Below, one piece after another: positions 8,953 to 17,355 of a stretch of DNA of 64,000 nt. A program made the position numbers and the translations under genes. The notes beneath the pieces were generated by a model. The model was not told the DNA's origin. It saw only the letters and a program-made list of their open reading frames with translations, and made no database searches. How positions within the stretch are numbered: position 1 is the first letter of the stretch; the number at the start of each line of letters is the position of its first letter. Origin of the DNA: Candidatus Methanoplasma termitum (GTDB lineage: Archaea; Thermoplasmatota; Thermoplasmata; Methanomassiliicoccales; Methanomethylophilaceae); contig NZ_CP010070.1 in assembly GCF_000800805.1 (NCBI RefSeq), positions 496,001 through 560,000 on the forward strand, written 5' to 3'.

Positions 8953-9621
8953 TCAGTAGAGGACCAGTCCGTCCTCTATCTTCCCCATTTCGATCGGAGT
9001 GGTATCGTCGCCGACCAACGCACCTTTCGAGTTGCTCAGGATGCCCGCTCCGACATGTTTTGAACCGTGGTTGACAGAACCCTTTACAACGTTGACGCGG
9101 AGGATATCCCTTATCAGTCCGATGTCCTCGTCGGTAGCGTTCACGTTGCACAGGCAGCCTTTGTTGGTCGCCACGCATGCGGAACCGACCGTGTCAAAAC
9201 CGGCGATCTCGGACCTTACGGTCTGTACGCCGAGTGCCTCGGCGATCTTCTTCTCCGCAGAGGCACCTATTTTTGGGTTGATTATTGCGCCGTGATCATT
9301 TGCGAGAACGTTATTGCCGGCGGCGTTGACCTTGTCGCGAAGCACGGTGACGTGGATCTTTTCCTTTATCCTCTCCAGCTCGGTAGATTCGACCATTCCG
9401 GATACGACAGCGCCGTTGGAATTCATTCTTATCAACGAACCGAGAACAAAAGAACCCGAAATAGTTGTTAAGATAGTTTCCACACCCAGTACCGTCTCGA
9501 CATCCTCGACGAAACCGGGTGCGGAGTTTGCAGCCACAAGTGCGAGGCTCTCGTTCACCGATGCATAAACTCCGATGTTCGGAGTGCCGTTGCAGCGCGA
9601 GAGCCTCATCATCTTATTCAC
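8953..9621 (-). CDS. eif6: Translation initiation factor aIF6
   Basis: 222 residues, the usual aIF6 length, with the fivefold pseudo-repeat of the family: recurring NxxG and anchor segments such as TPNIGVYASVNE, LANDHGAIINP, VATNKGCLCN and LSNSKGALVG. aIF6 binds the large ribosomal subunit and blocks premature joining with the small subunit. Its start overlaps the L31e stop by 4 bases, as expected for the archaeal L39e-L31e-aIF6 operon. Confidence 0.97.
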   Translation of the reverse strand: MNKMMRLSRCNGTPNIGVYASVNESLALVAANSAPGFVEDVETVLGVETILTTISGSFVLGSLIRMNSNGAVVSGMVESTELERIKEKIHVTVLRDKVNAAGNNVLANDHGAIINPKIGASAEKKIAEALGVQTVRSEIAGFDTVGSACVATNKGCLCNVNATDEDIGLIRDILRVNVVKGSVNHGSKHVGAGILSNSKGALVGDDTTPIEMGKIEDGLVLY

Positions 9622-9881
9622 TCTGCCAAGGAGACTTCTACGAGCCCGTCATCGAATTTGACTGCCTTGACGGTCACTTTGGAAGGTGGGTGCCTTATGC
9701 CGTTCTCCCAGATCTTCTCGTTAAGCGAAGCGTCTATCCAGACGTTCTCTTCTTCGACCTTCATGTGTCTCATAATGTAGGCTCTGATCTCTTTTATCGC
9801 GCGGGCCGCCCTCTTTGTGCGGGGAGCCTGTTTGGTCTTCCTCAGCGGTATGACCATTATCTTTTCTATGTCATCTGCCAT
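9618..9881 (-). CDS. rpl31e: 50S ribosomal protein L31e
   Basis: 87 residues beginning MADDIEKIMVIPLRKTK, with the characteristic KRAARAIKEIRAYIMRHMKVEE and WIDASLNEKIWENGI segments. It sits near the exit tunnel of the large subunit. It lies between L39e and aIF6, overlapping the latter. Confidence 0.97.
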   Translation of the reverse strand: MADDIEKIMVIPLRKTKQAPRTKRAARAIKEIRAYIMRHMKVEEENVWIDASLNEKIWENGIRHPPSKVTVKAVKFDDGLVEVSLAE

Positions 9882-9887
9882 GCCAAA

Positions 9888-10043
9888 TCACTCCTTCAGC
9901 TTGGACATGCGCCAGGACCTTCTCTTGGGGTGGCGCAGGAATTGCCTGTTCGTTCTCATCATGACCCAGGCGGGTACACGGCGGTTCTGTTTGATTTTCT
10001 TATTAAGCCTGCCCTTCATGGCGGCCGGTTTTGTACTGGACAT
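9888..10043 (-). CDS. rpl39e: 50S ribosomal protein L39e
   Basis: A 51-residue, strongly basic protein, [16 protein letters not shown] to [11 protein letters not shown]. It contains the family core [16 protein letters not shown], and its length equals the family's usual size. L39e lines the peptide exit tunnel. It follows the PDCD5-like gene by two bases and precedes L31e by six. Confidence 0.97.
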   Translation of the reverse strand: MSSTKPAAMKGRLNKKIKQNRRVPAWVMMRTNRQFLRHPKRRSWRMSKLKE

Positions 10044-10045
10044 AA

Positions 10046-10378
10046 TTATCTCCTCTCGATCTTGATCTCTCTTTGTTGAGGTGTGATCTTCTGTAAGATG
10101 TCTCTCAGCATGGCATCCGTTATGACACTCTGCAGCCTTCCGCTCTGTGCGATCTGTATGAGCTGCATCTCGATCATGTTGGCCTGTTCGGGGTTCGCAA
10201 GCTTAATGTTTGCGAGCCTGCCCCTGGCCTCAGGCGTGAGTATCTGTCTCAGGATGGATTGTTTCTGGTTCTCGAATTGCTGGGCCTTTTCCTCTTGGGC
10301 GGCCTGATTGGCCTGTTGGGCCTGGACCTCCTGCATTCTTTTCTGCCTAAGTGCTTCCAATTCGGGATCTTCAGTCAT
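10046..10378 (-). CDS. PDCD5-family DNA-binding protein
   Basis: 110 residues with the family order: a Gln-rich, charged N-terminal helix ([13 protein letters not shown]), then a three-helix core ending in [17 protein letters not shown]. The archaeal gene regularly sits between S19e and L39e, as here. The protein is reported to bind DNA, and its cellular role in archaea is unsettled. Confidence 0.95.
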   Translation of the reverse strand: MTEDPELEALRQKRMQEVQAQQANQAAQEEKAQQFENQKQSILRQILTPEARGRLANIKLANPEQANMIEMQLIQIAQSGRLQSVITDAMLRDILQKITPQQREIKIERR

Positions 10379-10389
10379 GCTTTACACCT

Positions 10390-10818
10390 TCAGTTCTTTC
10401 CTTTGTCGAAGACCTCTTTTGCAGTGTTGTCGAGCAGCGACTGGCCCTTGGGGCTGATCATGCGGCCCTGTTTGCTTGTGGGCAGGAGGTATCCCGCCGC
10501 CTCAAGCTGCATCATACACTTTCTTGCAATGTTGCGGCTTCCTTTCACCGCTCTGTTCGGCATCGAACCTTTGTCTGCGAATCCACCGTACTCGGCTGCG
10601 AGTTTGGAGGACCCCATCGGTCCCTTTACATAGAGCTTCCTGAGGATGGAGGCGGCCCTTGTGTACCACCAGTCATCCTGTGTAGGTGCTCTCTCAGTGT
10701 GCCTGCCTGTCCTCGCGAACTCAGCCCACTCCGGAGGGACGATCTTGTCGTTTCCCTTCAGTTTTTCAGCGGTCTTGAGTATGAGTTCCTCGGCAGGGAC
10801 ATCATAGACTGTTACCAT
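10390..10818 (-). CDS. rps19e: 30S ribosomal protein S19e
   Basis: About 142 residues. It begins MVTVYDVPAEELI, the normal archaeal S19e start, and contains WWYTRAASILRKLY and GSRNIARKCMMQLE. I prefer ATG 10818 over the longer frame to 10896 because a GAGG sequence precedes it at correct spacing and the extra residues are not part of the family. A TATA-like TATATAA at about 10883-10890 could drive the whole S19e-PDCD5-L39e-L31e-aIF6 operon. S19e is needed for small-subunit maturation. Confidence 0.96.
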   Translation of the reverse strand: MVTVYDVPAEELILKTAEKLKGNDKIVPPEWAEFARTGRHTERAPTQDDWWYTRAASILRKLYVKGPMGSSKLAAEYGGFADKGSMPNRAVKGSRNIARKCMMQLEAAGYLLPTSKQGRMISPKGQSLLDNTAKEVFDKGKN

Positions 10819-10924
10819 GTTCATTCCTCGTTTCTTGTCAAAATGATGATTCTGACAACTACGAGCTTTGGTATAAGGGATGTTATATAAAAGCATAGCT
10901 AATTAAAACAGTGAAAAACCATCT

Positions 10925-10972
10925 CCGCACGTTCGGTCTGGCCCCCGTGCGGCCTGCGGGAGTAATTCCCGC
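10925..10972. other. Two adjacent GC-rich hairpins, possible small RNA or terminator
   Basis: CCGCACG at 10925-10931 pairs with CGTGCGG at 10946-10952. GCGGGA at 10956-10961 pairs with TCCCGC at 10967-10972. The remaining sequence from 10897 to 11096 holds no gene. On the minus strand a short T run follows the second stem, so this could be a terminator for the 11097 gene or a structured small RNA upstream of the S19e promoter. Confidence 0.35.
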
Positions 10973-11069
10973 CACGGCATGAATGAGAACTCATTACATG
11001 ATATCCGTGAAGCAGAGAATATCGACGAAGTATATGAATTGAACTGTTCTTTTATTGTAAAAAGAAAAC

Positions 11070-11090
11070 GGGCCCGCTAAAGCCCTTTTT
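11070..11090 (+). terminator. Weak stem with T run between genes
   Basis: GGGC at 11070-11073 and GCCC at 11082-11085 flank a short loop followed by TTTTT. The complementary strand also has a T-rich stretch, so it may end the 11097 gene as well. Confidence 0.35.
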
Positions 11091-11096
11091 AAAACT

Positions 11097-11732
11097 TTAT
11101 GAGGTGAAACGATCTTTTTCTTTGCGTATGATGAGGTAGAAGATCAGTCCTAATACGCCAACGATAATTCCATACCCGTAGGAAATGAATATGCCCAATG
11201 AGATATCATAAACTACGACATCACCAACTCTGGTCTCAGCATAAATCAAGACAATCCCAGAAATAATGGCGATCAAAAACCCAAGTACATAGTAGATGCT
11301 TGTTCTCTTGTGTTCTTCAAGCTTATACATATGAATACAACAAAGGATGATCAAAATACTGCTTATGAGCAGAAGAACTCCAACAAAAAGCGTCCAATAA
11401 AACGATGTTACTGCATCTGCAAAATATAGTGAGTTCGAGTAGCGTTCTATGTATAAGGGGCTCATCTGGATAAGCAACATGCCCTCAACAGAGGCGAATA
11501 TCAACCAAATAACTCCCAGCACAAACGGAACCTTCAGCCATTTACCCATTTCATGCTTTTGACCGTTTTGTTGGGTAGAGTTCTGATCGTTATTTTCAAC
11601 GATGTTGCCTACGTTGCTGTTTTCAGCGTAAACATTCTCGTTTGCATTTTCGGTCGTTTCGGAACTGCACGCGGGGCACACCCCGGTATCATCGTCGATT
11701 TCACTCCCGCATTCTGAGCATAATGATGCCAT
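11097..11732 (-). CDS. Zinc-ribbon membrane protein
   Basis: 211 residues. The N-terminus MASLCSECGSEIDDDTGVCPACSSE is a zinc ribbon with two CxxC pairs. An Asn-rich linker (about residues 26-60) and four membrane spans with a charged C-terminal tail follow. A TATA-like TATTTAATATAT about 25 bases before the ATG suggests a leaderless transcript. Its opening residues match those of the frameshifted gene at 15643-16165 (MASYCSKCG), so the two are paralogs. Function unknown. Confidence 0.8.
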   Translation of the reverse strand: MASLCSECGSEIDDDTGVCPACSSETTENANENVYAENSNVGNIVENNDQNSTQQNGQKHEMGKWLKVPFVLGVIWLIFASVEGMLLIQMSPLYIERYSNSLYFADAVTSFYWTLFVGVLLLISSILIILCCIHMYKLEEHKRTSIYYVLGFLIAIISGIVLIYAETRVGDVVVYDISLGIFISYGYGIIVGVLGLIFYLIIRKEKDRFTS

Positions 11733-11829
11733 AGTTACATATGTAGATGTAAATATATTAAATAGGCAGTAGCCCGGCCCTCCAGTTCAGATGAACGAAA
11801 AATGCACCAAAGTTTCTGCGACCAAACAC

Positions 11830-13713
11830 TTATCTGTGTCCTCCTCCGCCGCCGCCAAACCCGCCGCCACCGCCGCCGGAGAACCCCCCTCCGCCGCCCA
11901 TACGGCCGCCGCTGTTGTACCCTCCCCCGCTTCCGCCGGGGCCTGCGCTTCTGACGAACGCGGCGTAAGGAGCACGGCTGATCGAGTTCATACTGTGAAC
12001 AAGTCCCGCACTGTACATCACCGGAAGATAAGTGAAAGCAGGCGTATACAGACCGAGGTCCTTCAGTTCTGCGAACCGCACATCCAGTTCTTTGATCACC
12101 TTGTCGGCCACTCCCAGGGCCGTGGCGTAAACAAGATGCTGTTCCCAAAGAGGGAGTTCCATCGCTCTTCTTTCTTTCATCAGCGTCATATCTGTGTAGA
12201 ATTTCTTCAATGCCTTCGCTTTAGCGTATTCGTCCTCGCCGGCGACTGTAAGCGGTTTCGGCGTCCTTTCCGATGTGACCCCGACCAAAAGGAACGATAC
12301 CACCAAAGCACCGAAGAAGTACGGTATGTAGTCGCTGAACCCGGTGTAAATGGCGACGGCAATGATCGGTACGGCGAGGACGAGAGGTATCATGGGGACC
12401 TTGTTCCACTTCCTGCTCTGTTCTTCAAGGTTCGAGTCAACATACCCGCCTGCGGCGAATTCGTTCCTATCCGTATAGGAAAGATTGAAATTATCGGACC
12501 TGCGGCTCGCAAGATCCTTCTTCAGCTGGGTAAGCGTGATCCTGACCTCTTCCTTTCCCCTTACTGTGGAGAACAGCATGCTGTACACTCCCCTCTCGAA
12601 CCCGCTCACCGGAGCATTTTCGTTGAGAGAGACAAAAGCTATCTCCTTATCGCCGACCTTTTCGATCGCGATCGCTTTATTCAAAGCGAGATTCAGAATG
12701 GTGGCGGCGATCTTATTTCCAAAGTTGTTCCCCTTGAACAGTTTGTAATAACTGCCGAACTCCGCCTCGATATTGGGTTTGACCGAGGGTATCTCACGGG
12801 TATAGGGGTGGTTGAAGGTCGGCTTGTTGCGTTTGAAAAACTTGAATCTCAATAAGACCAACAAAATCGTGCCGAGCAGAAGCATGATTATCAGCACAAG
12901 CTGGATGTTCGCCAGCAGGATATGGAGATCCGTTGTGTCCCGGAAGTTCTTTTCCTCGGCCATTATCGAGTCGAATGTCCTGCCGCCGCTGGTTGGTATC
13001 TGCGGATATAGGCTGGTCTGCTTGCTTACCACACGTATCTCGAACAATGAATATGCTGCCAGATCCGGGCTTACAAAGATCGAATTTGCAGTGCCGCCGA
13101 TGAATTCGCAGCGGTTGCTTTGACTGTCCCCGTGGCCGAAAATGTATGTCTCGTTCTGAAGGCTCCCCGTCGGCATGTTGACCGTCACAGTGAGGTCCTT
13201 AAGATCGTTTGAGAAATATTCGAACACCTTGTAGTAGAATTCGATGCAGTCCGAATATTTTGTGACCGCATTGGAAACATTATACTGGAATGTCACTGTG
13301 TGTTCTCCGGAGTACGCTCTTTGGTAGAAAGCGTTGATCTCCCAATCGTTTGAATATGCTGTCTGGTTCCAGCCGTAGGAATACAAAGGTGCGGATGATG
13401 CTGCATTTTTACCGGCGTCGTATGGGACCAATGCGGCGGGCACACCGTCGATCGTGCAGGTGACAGAAGATATCCTGCCCGCCTCATCGTCCGATATGGT
13501 CCTGTACATCTCGCCGCTGTCTTCGCCTGACCACCTGAAATCATATGTTTCGGATATTGTTGCGCTGCCGTCGTTGTGGAGGTTAATGTGAACGTCTGTC
13601 TTGTAATGATCGAAGCCGTTGTTCTGTGAATCGTCCTGCGTCAATGAGAATACAAATATCACTACCATTATTGTTGCAAATACGCCCAGAACGATCAATT
13701 CCGGTCTTCTCAT
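11830..13713 (-). CDS. DUF2207 membrane protein with glycine-rich tail
   Basis: 627 residues: an N-terminal membrane helix (IVLGVFATIMVVIFVFSL), then an extracytoplasmic DUF2207 domain with SATISETYDFRW and later GEHTVTFQYNVSNAV. A membrane span near residue 270, a cytoplasmic region and a pair of spans near 440-480 follow. The last 35 residues are almost all glycine. DUF2207 proteins commonly sit beside LemA, as here (34-base gap). The pair is thought to act at the membrane, but no activity is established. The glycine tail resembles the ends of the bacterial TPM/YgcG-type proteins. Confidence 0.88.
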   Translation of the reverse strand: MRRPELIVLGVFATIMVVIFVFSLTQDDSQNNGFDHYKTDVHINLHNDGSATISETYDFRWSGEDSGEMYRTISDDEAGRISSVTCTIDGVPAALVPYDAGKNAASSAPLYSYGWNQTAYSNDWEINAFYQRAYSGEHTVTFQYNVSNAVTKYSDCIEFYYKVFEYFSNDLKDLTVTVNMPTGSLQNETYIFGHGDSQSNRCEFIGGTANSIFVSPDLAAYSLFEIRVVSKQTSLYPQIPTSGGRTFDSIMAEEKNFRDTTDLHILLANIQLVLIIMLLLGTILLVLLRFKFFKRNKPTFNHPYTREIPSVKPNIEAEFGSYYKLFKGNNFGNKIAATILNLALNKAIAIEKVGDKEIAFVSLNENAPVSGFERGVYSMLFSTVRGKEEVRITLTQLKKDLASRRSDNFNLSYTDRNEFAAGGYVDSNLEEQSRKWNKVPMIPLVLAVPIIAVAIYTGFSDYIPYFFGALVVSFLLVGVTSERTPKPLTVAGEDEYAKAKALKKFYTDMTLMKERRAMELPLWEQHLVYATALGVADKVIKELDVRFAELKDLGLYTPAFTYLPVMYSAGLVHSMNSISRAPYAAFVRSAGPGGSGGGYNSGGRMGGGGGFSGGGGGGFGGGGGGHR

Positions 13714-13746
13714 ATCATCCCCGCTCGAAGTATTCGATCAGTGTAC

Positions 13747-14310
13747 TCAGAACTTGACATGAACGTTCTGCATCTCTTCTTCCGGTGCGTCAAAGAACTC
13801 AGCTTCCTTGAAATTAAGCATCTTAGCAAAGACATTGCCCGGGAAGGATCTCACAGCTTTGTTGTATATCATTACGGAATCGTTGTAGAAGCTGCGCGAC
13901 GTGGCGATATCCTTCTCGATGCTGACCAACTCATGCTGAAGATTCTCGAAACTTGTGTTCGCTTTCAGCTCCGGGTATTGCTCGCCCAATGCGAACAGTT
14001 TGCTTAGCGCTTGGGTAAGCTGGTTGTTTGCCGACGAAAGATCCTTTACGCTTTCCGCCGTCGTTCCCAAACTTCTTGCTATGGTCACTTTCTCAAGAGT
14101 GTCCTGCTCGTGCTTTGCGTAACCTTTTACGGTCTCGACCAGATTCGGTACGAGGTCGAACCTTTTCTTACATTGGATCTTTATCTGGCTGAAGTTGTTC
14201 TCGACCTTCAATTTCTTATCTACAAAATTATTGTAGAACAGAATCAGAACTACGGCGAGAAGAATAACAACAACGACCAACGCGATCAAAACTATCGTCA
14301 GTGCCGACAT
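13747..14310 (-). CDS. LemA family protein
   Basis: 187 residues: an N-terminal membrane anchor, then the helical LemA domain with YNNFVDKKLKVENNFSQIKIQCKKRFDLVPNLV and the closing FPGNVFAKMLNFKEAEFFDAPEE. All are strong family hallmarks. It is cotranscribed with the DUF2207 gene downstream. LemA proteins are membrane-anchored helical bundles of unknown exact function, often next to proteases or TPM-domain proteins. Confidence 0.93.
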   Translation of the reverse strand: MSALTIVLIALVVVVILLAVVLILFYNNFVDKKLKVENNFSQIKIQCKKRFDLVPNLVETVKGYAKHEQDTLEKVTIARSLGTTAESVKDLSSANNQLTQALSKLFALGEQYPELKANTSFENLQHELVSIEKDIATSRSFYNDSVMIYNKAVRSFPGNVFAKMLNFKEAEFFDAPEEEMQNVHVKF

Positions 14311-14390
14311 TTTATCCCCTCTGTGGTTTCACTATCTGTGTGTAGATATAAATAACTGACAGACAGTAAATTTTTGTTAAGAACAGGGCG

Positions 14391-14969
14391 TTAAAATATC
14401 GACTCGTGGATGATGTCTCTGATCTCAGCGATCCTTTCCTCCTCGAACTCGGGATGTTCCTTGAACCATCTGACATTTAGTGGGGAAGGATGAGGTATCA
14501 CATACGCCGGTTTACCTTTGATCGTGTGATCCGAGAAAACAAGGTCTGTGAAATCGCTTTTCGGAAAGAAGAAGTCAGATGCGGCTTTACCGACGAGGAT
14601 GAAGATGTCGTTATTGATCAACTCTATCTCTTTGCTGAGCCATTTCTGAGCGCATATCTTCGGCGGAGGATTATCTCCTTTGTTCTTAGATTTTCCGGGG
14701 TAGCAGTGTCCCACTGATGTGATATAGAAGATGTCTGGGTCATAGAATGTTTCTTCGGAGATCTTGTACCAATCGTTCCTCAGTCTTCTGCCGCTTATGT
14801 CGTTGAAGGACCTGCCTGTGTTGTGTACGTGAACGGACGGGGCCTGGCTCACTTGGACTATCTTTGCATCAGAGTTCCCCATGCAGACGGGCCTGGGCTC
14901 GAAGCCGAAGAGATTCCAGCATTCCTTACAGGCGAATAACTCCTCCTTGAGTTTTTCCAAATCATACAT
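14391..14969 (-). CDS. Uracil-DNA glycosylase family protein (4Fe-4S type)
   Basis: About 192 residues. It has Cys pairs at the N-terminus (FACKECW) and in the middle (GHCYPGKS to ICAQKW), in the spacing of family 4-like UDGs that bind an iron-sulfur cluster. The HPSPLN motif near the C-terminus is the uracil-recognition loop. I choose ATG 14969 (MYDLEKLKEE) because a TATA-like TTTATTTAAT is about 25 bases upstream; the longer frame to 15017 crosses that promoter. The likely role is removal of uracil from DNA. It is divergent from the zinc-ribbon gene at 15020. Confidence 0.85.
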   Translation of the reverse strand: MYDLEKLKEELFACKECWNLFGFEPRPVCMGNSDAKIVQVSQAPSVHVHNTGRSFNDISGRRLRNDWYKISEETFYDPDIFYITSVGHCYPGKSKNKGDNPPPKICAQKWLSKEIELINNDIFILVGKAASDFFFPKSDFTDLVFSDHTIKGKPAYVIPHPSPLNVRWFKEHPEFEEERIAEIRDIIHESIF

Positions 14970-15019
14970 TGCAAAACCGAATTGATATTCATTAAATAAA
15001 CGTTCTACCATCAACAACT

Positions 15020-15490
15020 ATGGAAAATGGCAACTTCCCTACAAGTTGTAAAAACTGCGGTTCAACAATCAGCGGATCCGACAGGCACTGCAGATATTGC
15101 GGAGCTCCGGTAACGGTAACAGAAAATACCTCACAGAATATTTCGTACAACAATATCAAATTCAACAGCGGTAGATTGAGGAGTTTGGGCATTTGGTCGC
15201 TCTTATGGGCAGTCTTTGCTATTGCTGTCGGGCTGTTTTTATTGTCTGTGTTTAAGCAGGACGGATCATCGTTTACGGATATGATACGAACAACAGGCAT
15301 ACTGGCCGTTTTAAGCGGTATATTTTCTATGTTCACGGCGATACTGGCCTTCATCAGGAGAGGATTCATTGCTGCGTTTGCGTGTTGCATCATCTCGTCT
15401 GTTTTAGCTCTCCCCCTTATTTTGGGAGTTATAGGGCTGGTGGTGGCATATAGGCTGTACAAATACAGAGATGATTTTGTTGATCATTGA
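15020..15490 (+). CDS. Zinc-ribbon membrane protein
   Basis: 156 residues. The N-terminal ribbon CKNCGSTISGSDRHCRYCG is followed by a short polar linker and three or four membrane spans. TATA-like ATTAAATAAA lies about 25 bases before the ATG. It is similar in layout to the 16264 gene: ribbon, then IWSLLWAVFAIAVG-like first span, then a FSMFTAILAFIRR segment comparable to LMTAILVFIRK. Function unknown. Confidence 0.8.
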   Translation: MENGNFPTSCKNCGSTISGSDRHCRYCGAPVTVTENTSQNISYNNIKFNSGRLRSLGIWSLLWAVFAIAVGLFLLSVFKQDGSSFTDMIRTTGILAVLSGIFSMFTAILAFIRRGFIAAFACCIISSVLALPLILGVIGLVVAYRLYKYRDDFVDH

Positions 15491-15611
15491 GTGGCAAAAA
15501 AGTTCTATTCTGAATTGTGTGGATTTTATGTAAGCGGAATCTGATTCTTGTCCATTTCATCAACCGTCACCATTCAGGAATTAGAAATTTTTATATCAAA
15601 AGAGAATAGAA

Positions 15612-15641
15612 AAACGGCCGTTTAGGCCATTATTTTTTTAA
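15612..15641. terminator. Bidirectional terminator
   Basis: GGCC-GTTTA-GGCC is flanked by a T7 run on the plus strand and a T5 run on the minus strand. It lies between the convergent ends of the 15020 gene and the frameshifted 15643 gene. Confidence 0.5.
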
Positions 15642-15642
15642 T

Positions 15643-16165
15643 TCATTTCTTTACCAACAAGATAAGGGCCAATAATACTCCGATGATACCGATTATGGGG
15701 ATAAGTATCAGTGTGACTCCAATCAGGCTGGCTACAAGTAGTATGGAACCGATCAGGAAAAATATCGCCGCCTGTTTAACATTGCTCCCGTTCTTGATCG
15801 TGACCGCACCGATTATGATCAGTATGCCACCCACGATGGTTATTACGCCCGAAAGGATGCTGTAATTCCAAAAGTCAACGAATCCAAGTAAAATGGATAA
15901 TATACCTGCTAACAGCCCTCCCAAATAATAAGTTCTGGTCGGTATCGGGCTTGATTTCACGTTTGTATTAGAAGTATGTTCCTTGTTGATTTTTTTCAGG
16001 TTCGTAACTTCCGCTGCTGTGTGCACCTTCGTTGCTATTCGAAGTGTAACCGCTACCAGACGGGTTGCTACTGTTTCCTTGACTCATGGTATCGAACCCG
16101 CATGATGGACAAAATCTTTCTCCATCTCCGAGCTGTCTACCGCATTTTGAACAGTAAGATGCCAT
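15643..16165 (-). pseudogene. Zinc-ribbon membrane protein, frameshifted at an A7 run
   Basis: The N-terminal frame (16165 to 15968) encodes MASYCSKCGRQLGDGERFCPSCG and a Ser/Asn-rich linker, then stops. A second frame (16026 to 15643) encodes four membrane spans without a sensible start. Both frames overlap at a run of seven A on the coding strand (15990-15996). Removing one A, or a +1 slip there, joins them into about 170 residues, the size and layout of the neighbouring paralogs. This could be a true pseudogene, a phase-variable switch, programmed slippage, or a sequencing error in a homopolymer. Confidence 0.75.
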
Positions 16166-16263
16166 AATTGTAAGTAGGTTATTTCGTATTTAACTATATT
16201 GTCTTTTTTAACATGCCGTTTGCCCAGTCATAATTAAATACAAATTATGTGCCTTTCACCGAT

Positions 16264-16806
16264 ATGGAAGAGAAACAGGCTTTTTGCACCATTTGCGGGG
16301 CCCAGTTAAAAGACTCTGATACATTCTGTACTAAATGCGGTGCAGAGGTCGGCGTTACACCGACACAGATGTCAGCTCCACAAAACGTGCAACACATCGA
16401 TTCAAAAAGAAGCACGACATTGTGGGTGATAATCATATTTGCGATAGGTTGGGCGATCCTTGGGATATATTCCGGCCTGAGCACATTACTCAACGCTCAC
16501 GATATGGTCTATAGTGCTCTTACTCCGGACATCTTGGATCAACTTGAAACGATTGGTTTTGATCCGCAAACGCTTGTTGATGTGTTTACTATTGTGGGGG
16601 CTCTTATGCTAATAAGCGGAATAATGTCCCTTATGACGGCAATCCTTGTCTTTATCAGGAAGCAACACACCGTCGCGCTCATATTGTGCATAATCGGCTC
16701 TGTGCTGATGTTGATAGGGCTTTTCGGCATAATCGGCCTGATCGTTGCATACTTCCTTAACAAGTCAAAGCATGAGTTCGCCCCATCCAAAAAGGGAACG
16801 TTATGA
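16264..16806 (+). CDS. Zinc-ribbon membrane protein
   Basis: 180 residues: ribbon FCTICGAQLKDSDTFCTKCGAE, a linker rich in Thr/Gln/Ser, then about four membrane spans. ATG 16264 is preferred over 16249 because a TATA-like AATTAAATAC lies about 25 bases upstream, indicating a leaderless start. Its stop overlaps the next ATG (ATGA), so it is translated together with the 16803 gene. It resembles the 15020 protein. Function unknown. Confidence 0.8.
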   Translation: MEEKQAFCTICGAQLKDSDTFCTKCGAEVGVTPTQMSAPQNVQHIDSKRSTTLWVIIIFAIGWAILGIYSGLSTLLNAHDMVYSALTPDILDQLETIGFDPQTLVDVFTIVGALMLISGIMSLMTAILVFIRKQHTVALILCIIGSVLMLIGLFGIIGLIVAYFLNKSKHEFAPSKKGTL

Positions 16807-17330
16807 AGATCACAGGCAGGGCAAATATATCCTGGCTGCTGGTCGCTGCGATCATCGTCCTGGCCATCGTGATCTTAATGATCGCTGTGCTCGGGTATGA
16901 GAATATCGGCATGTACATTCTGTTGACGGCGGCGGTTCTTGTCCTCACTTTTCTGTTGTTGGCGATCGTGTTAAAGGACAGGAAGACCGCTTCGGAGCTG
17001 GGATATGACGGCTTAACGGTACGCGGCGCTATGTTGAGTGTGAAGATCCCGTACAGCGATATCACTTCAGTGGAAATAAGAGATGAAATAAACTTCGGCC
17101 TGCGCGTAGGCGGATATGCCGGAATGAAGAGGCTCGGAGGCAAATTCAGGAACAGCGAGTTCGGGGTCTACGACCTAAGTGCGATAGTCTCGGTCAAGAA
17201 GTACATCGTTGTCAGAAGTAACAACAGAAGGGTCTTGGTGTTCAATCTCGAAACAGAGGCTGAAACTGTCAGTTTTTATGAAAGGCTGAGCAAATGGACC
17301 GGCAGAGGTCCTAAAACGACAGATAATTAA
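16803..17330 (+). CDS. Membrane protein with a PH-like domain
   Basis: 175 residues. Two membrane spans (residues about 10-30 and 38-58) are followed by a soluble beta-rich domain with YDGLTVRGAMLSVKIPYSDITSVEI, a pattern typical of bacterial PH-like (membrane-tethered) domains. It ends with a helix (ETVSFYERLSKW). It overlaps the zinc-ribbon gene by ATGA. Unknown function; the domain call is by pattern only. Confidence 0.7.
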   Translation: MKITGRANISWLLVAAIIVLAIVILMIAVLGYENIGMYILLTAAVLVLTFLLLAIVLKDRKTASELGYDGLTVRGAMLSVKIPYSDITSVEIRDEINFGLRVGGYAGMKRLGGKFRNSEFGVYDLSAIVSVKKYIVVRSNNRRVLVFNLETEAETVSFYERLSKWTGRGPKTTDN

Positions 17331-17337
17331 AAAGAAA

Positions 17338-17353
17338 AGCGGGGGTTCCCGCT
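17338..17353. terminator. Hairpin between convergent genes
   Basis: AGCGGG at 17338-17343 and CCCGCT at 17348-17353 with a GGTT loop lie between the 16803 gene and rubrerythrin, with short A/T tracts on both sides. Confidence 0.5.
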
Positions 17354-17355
17354 GT

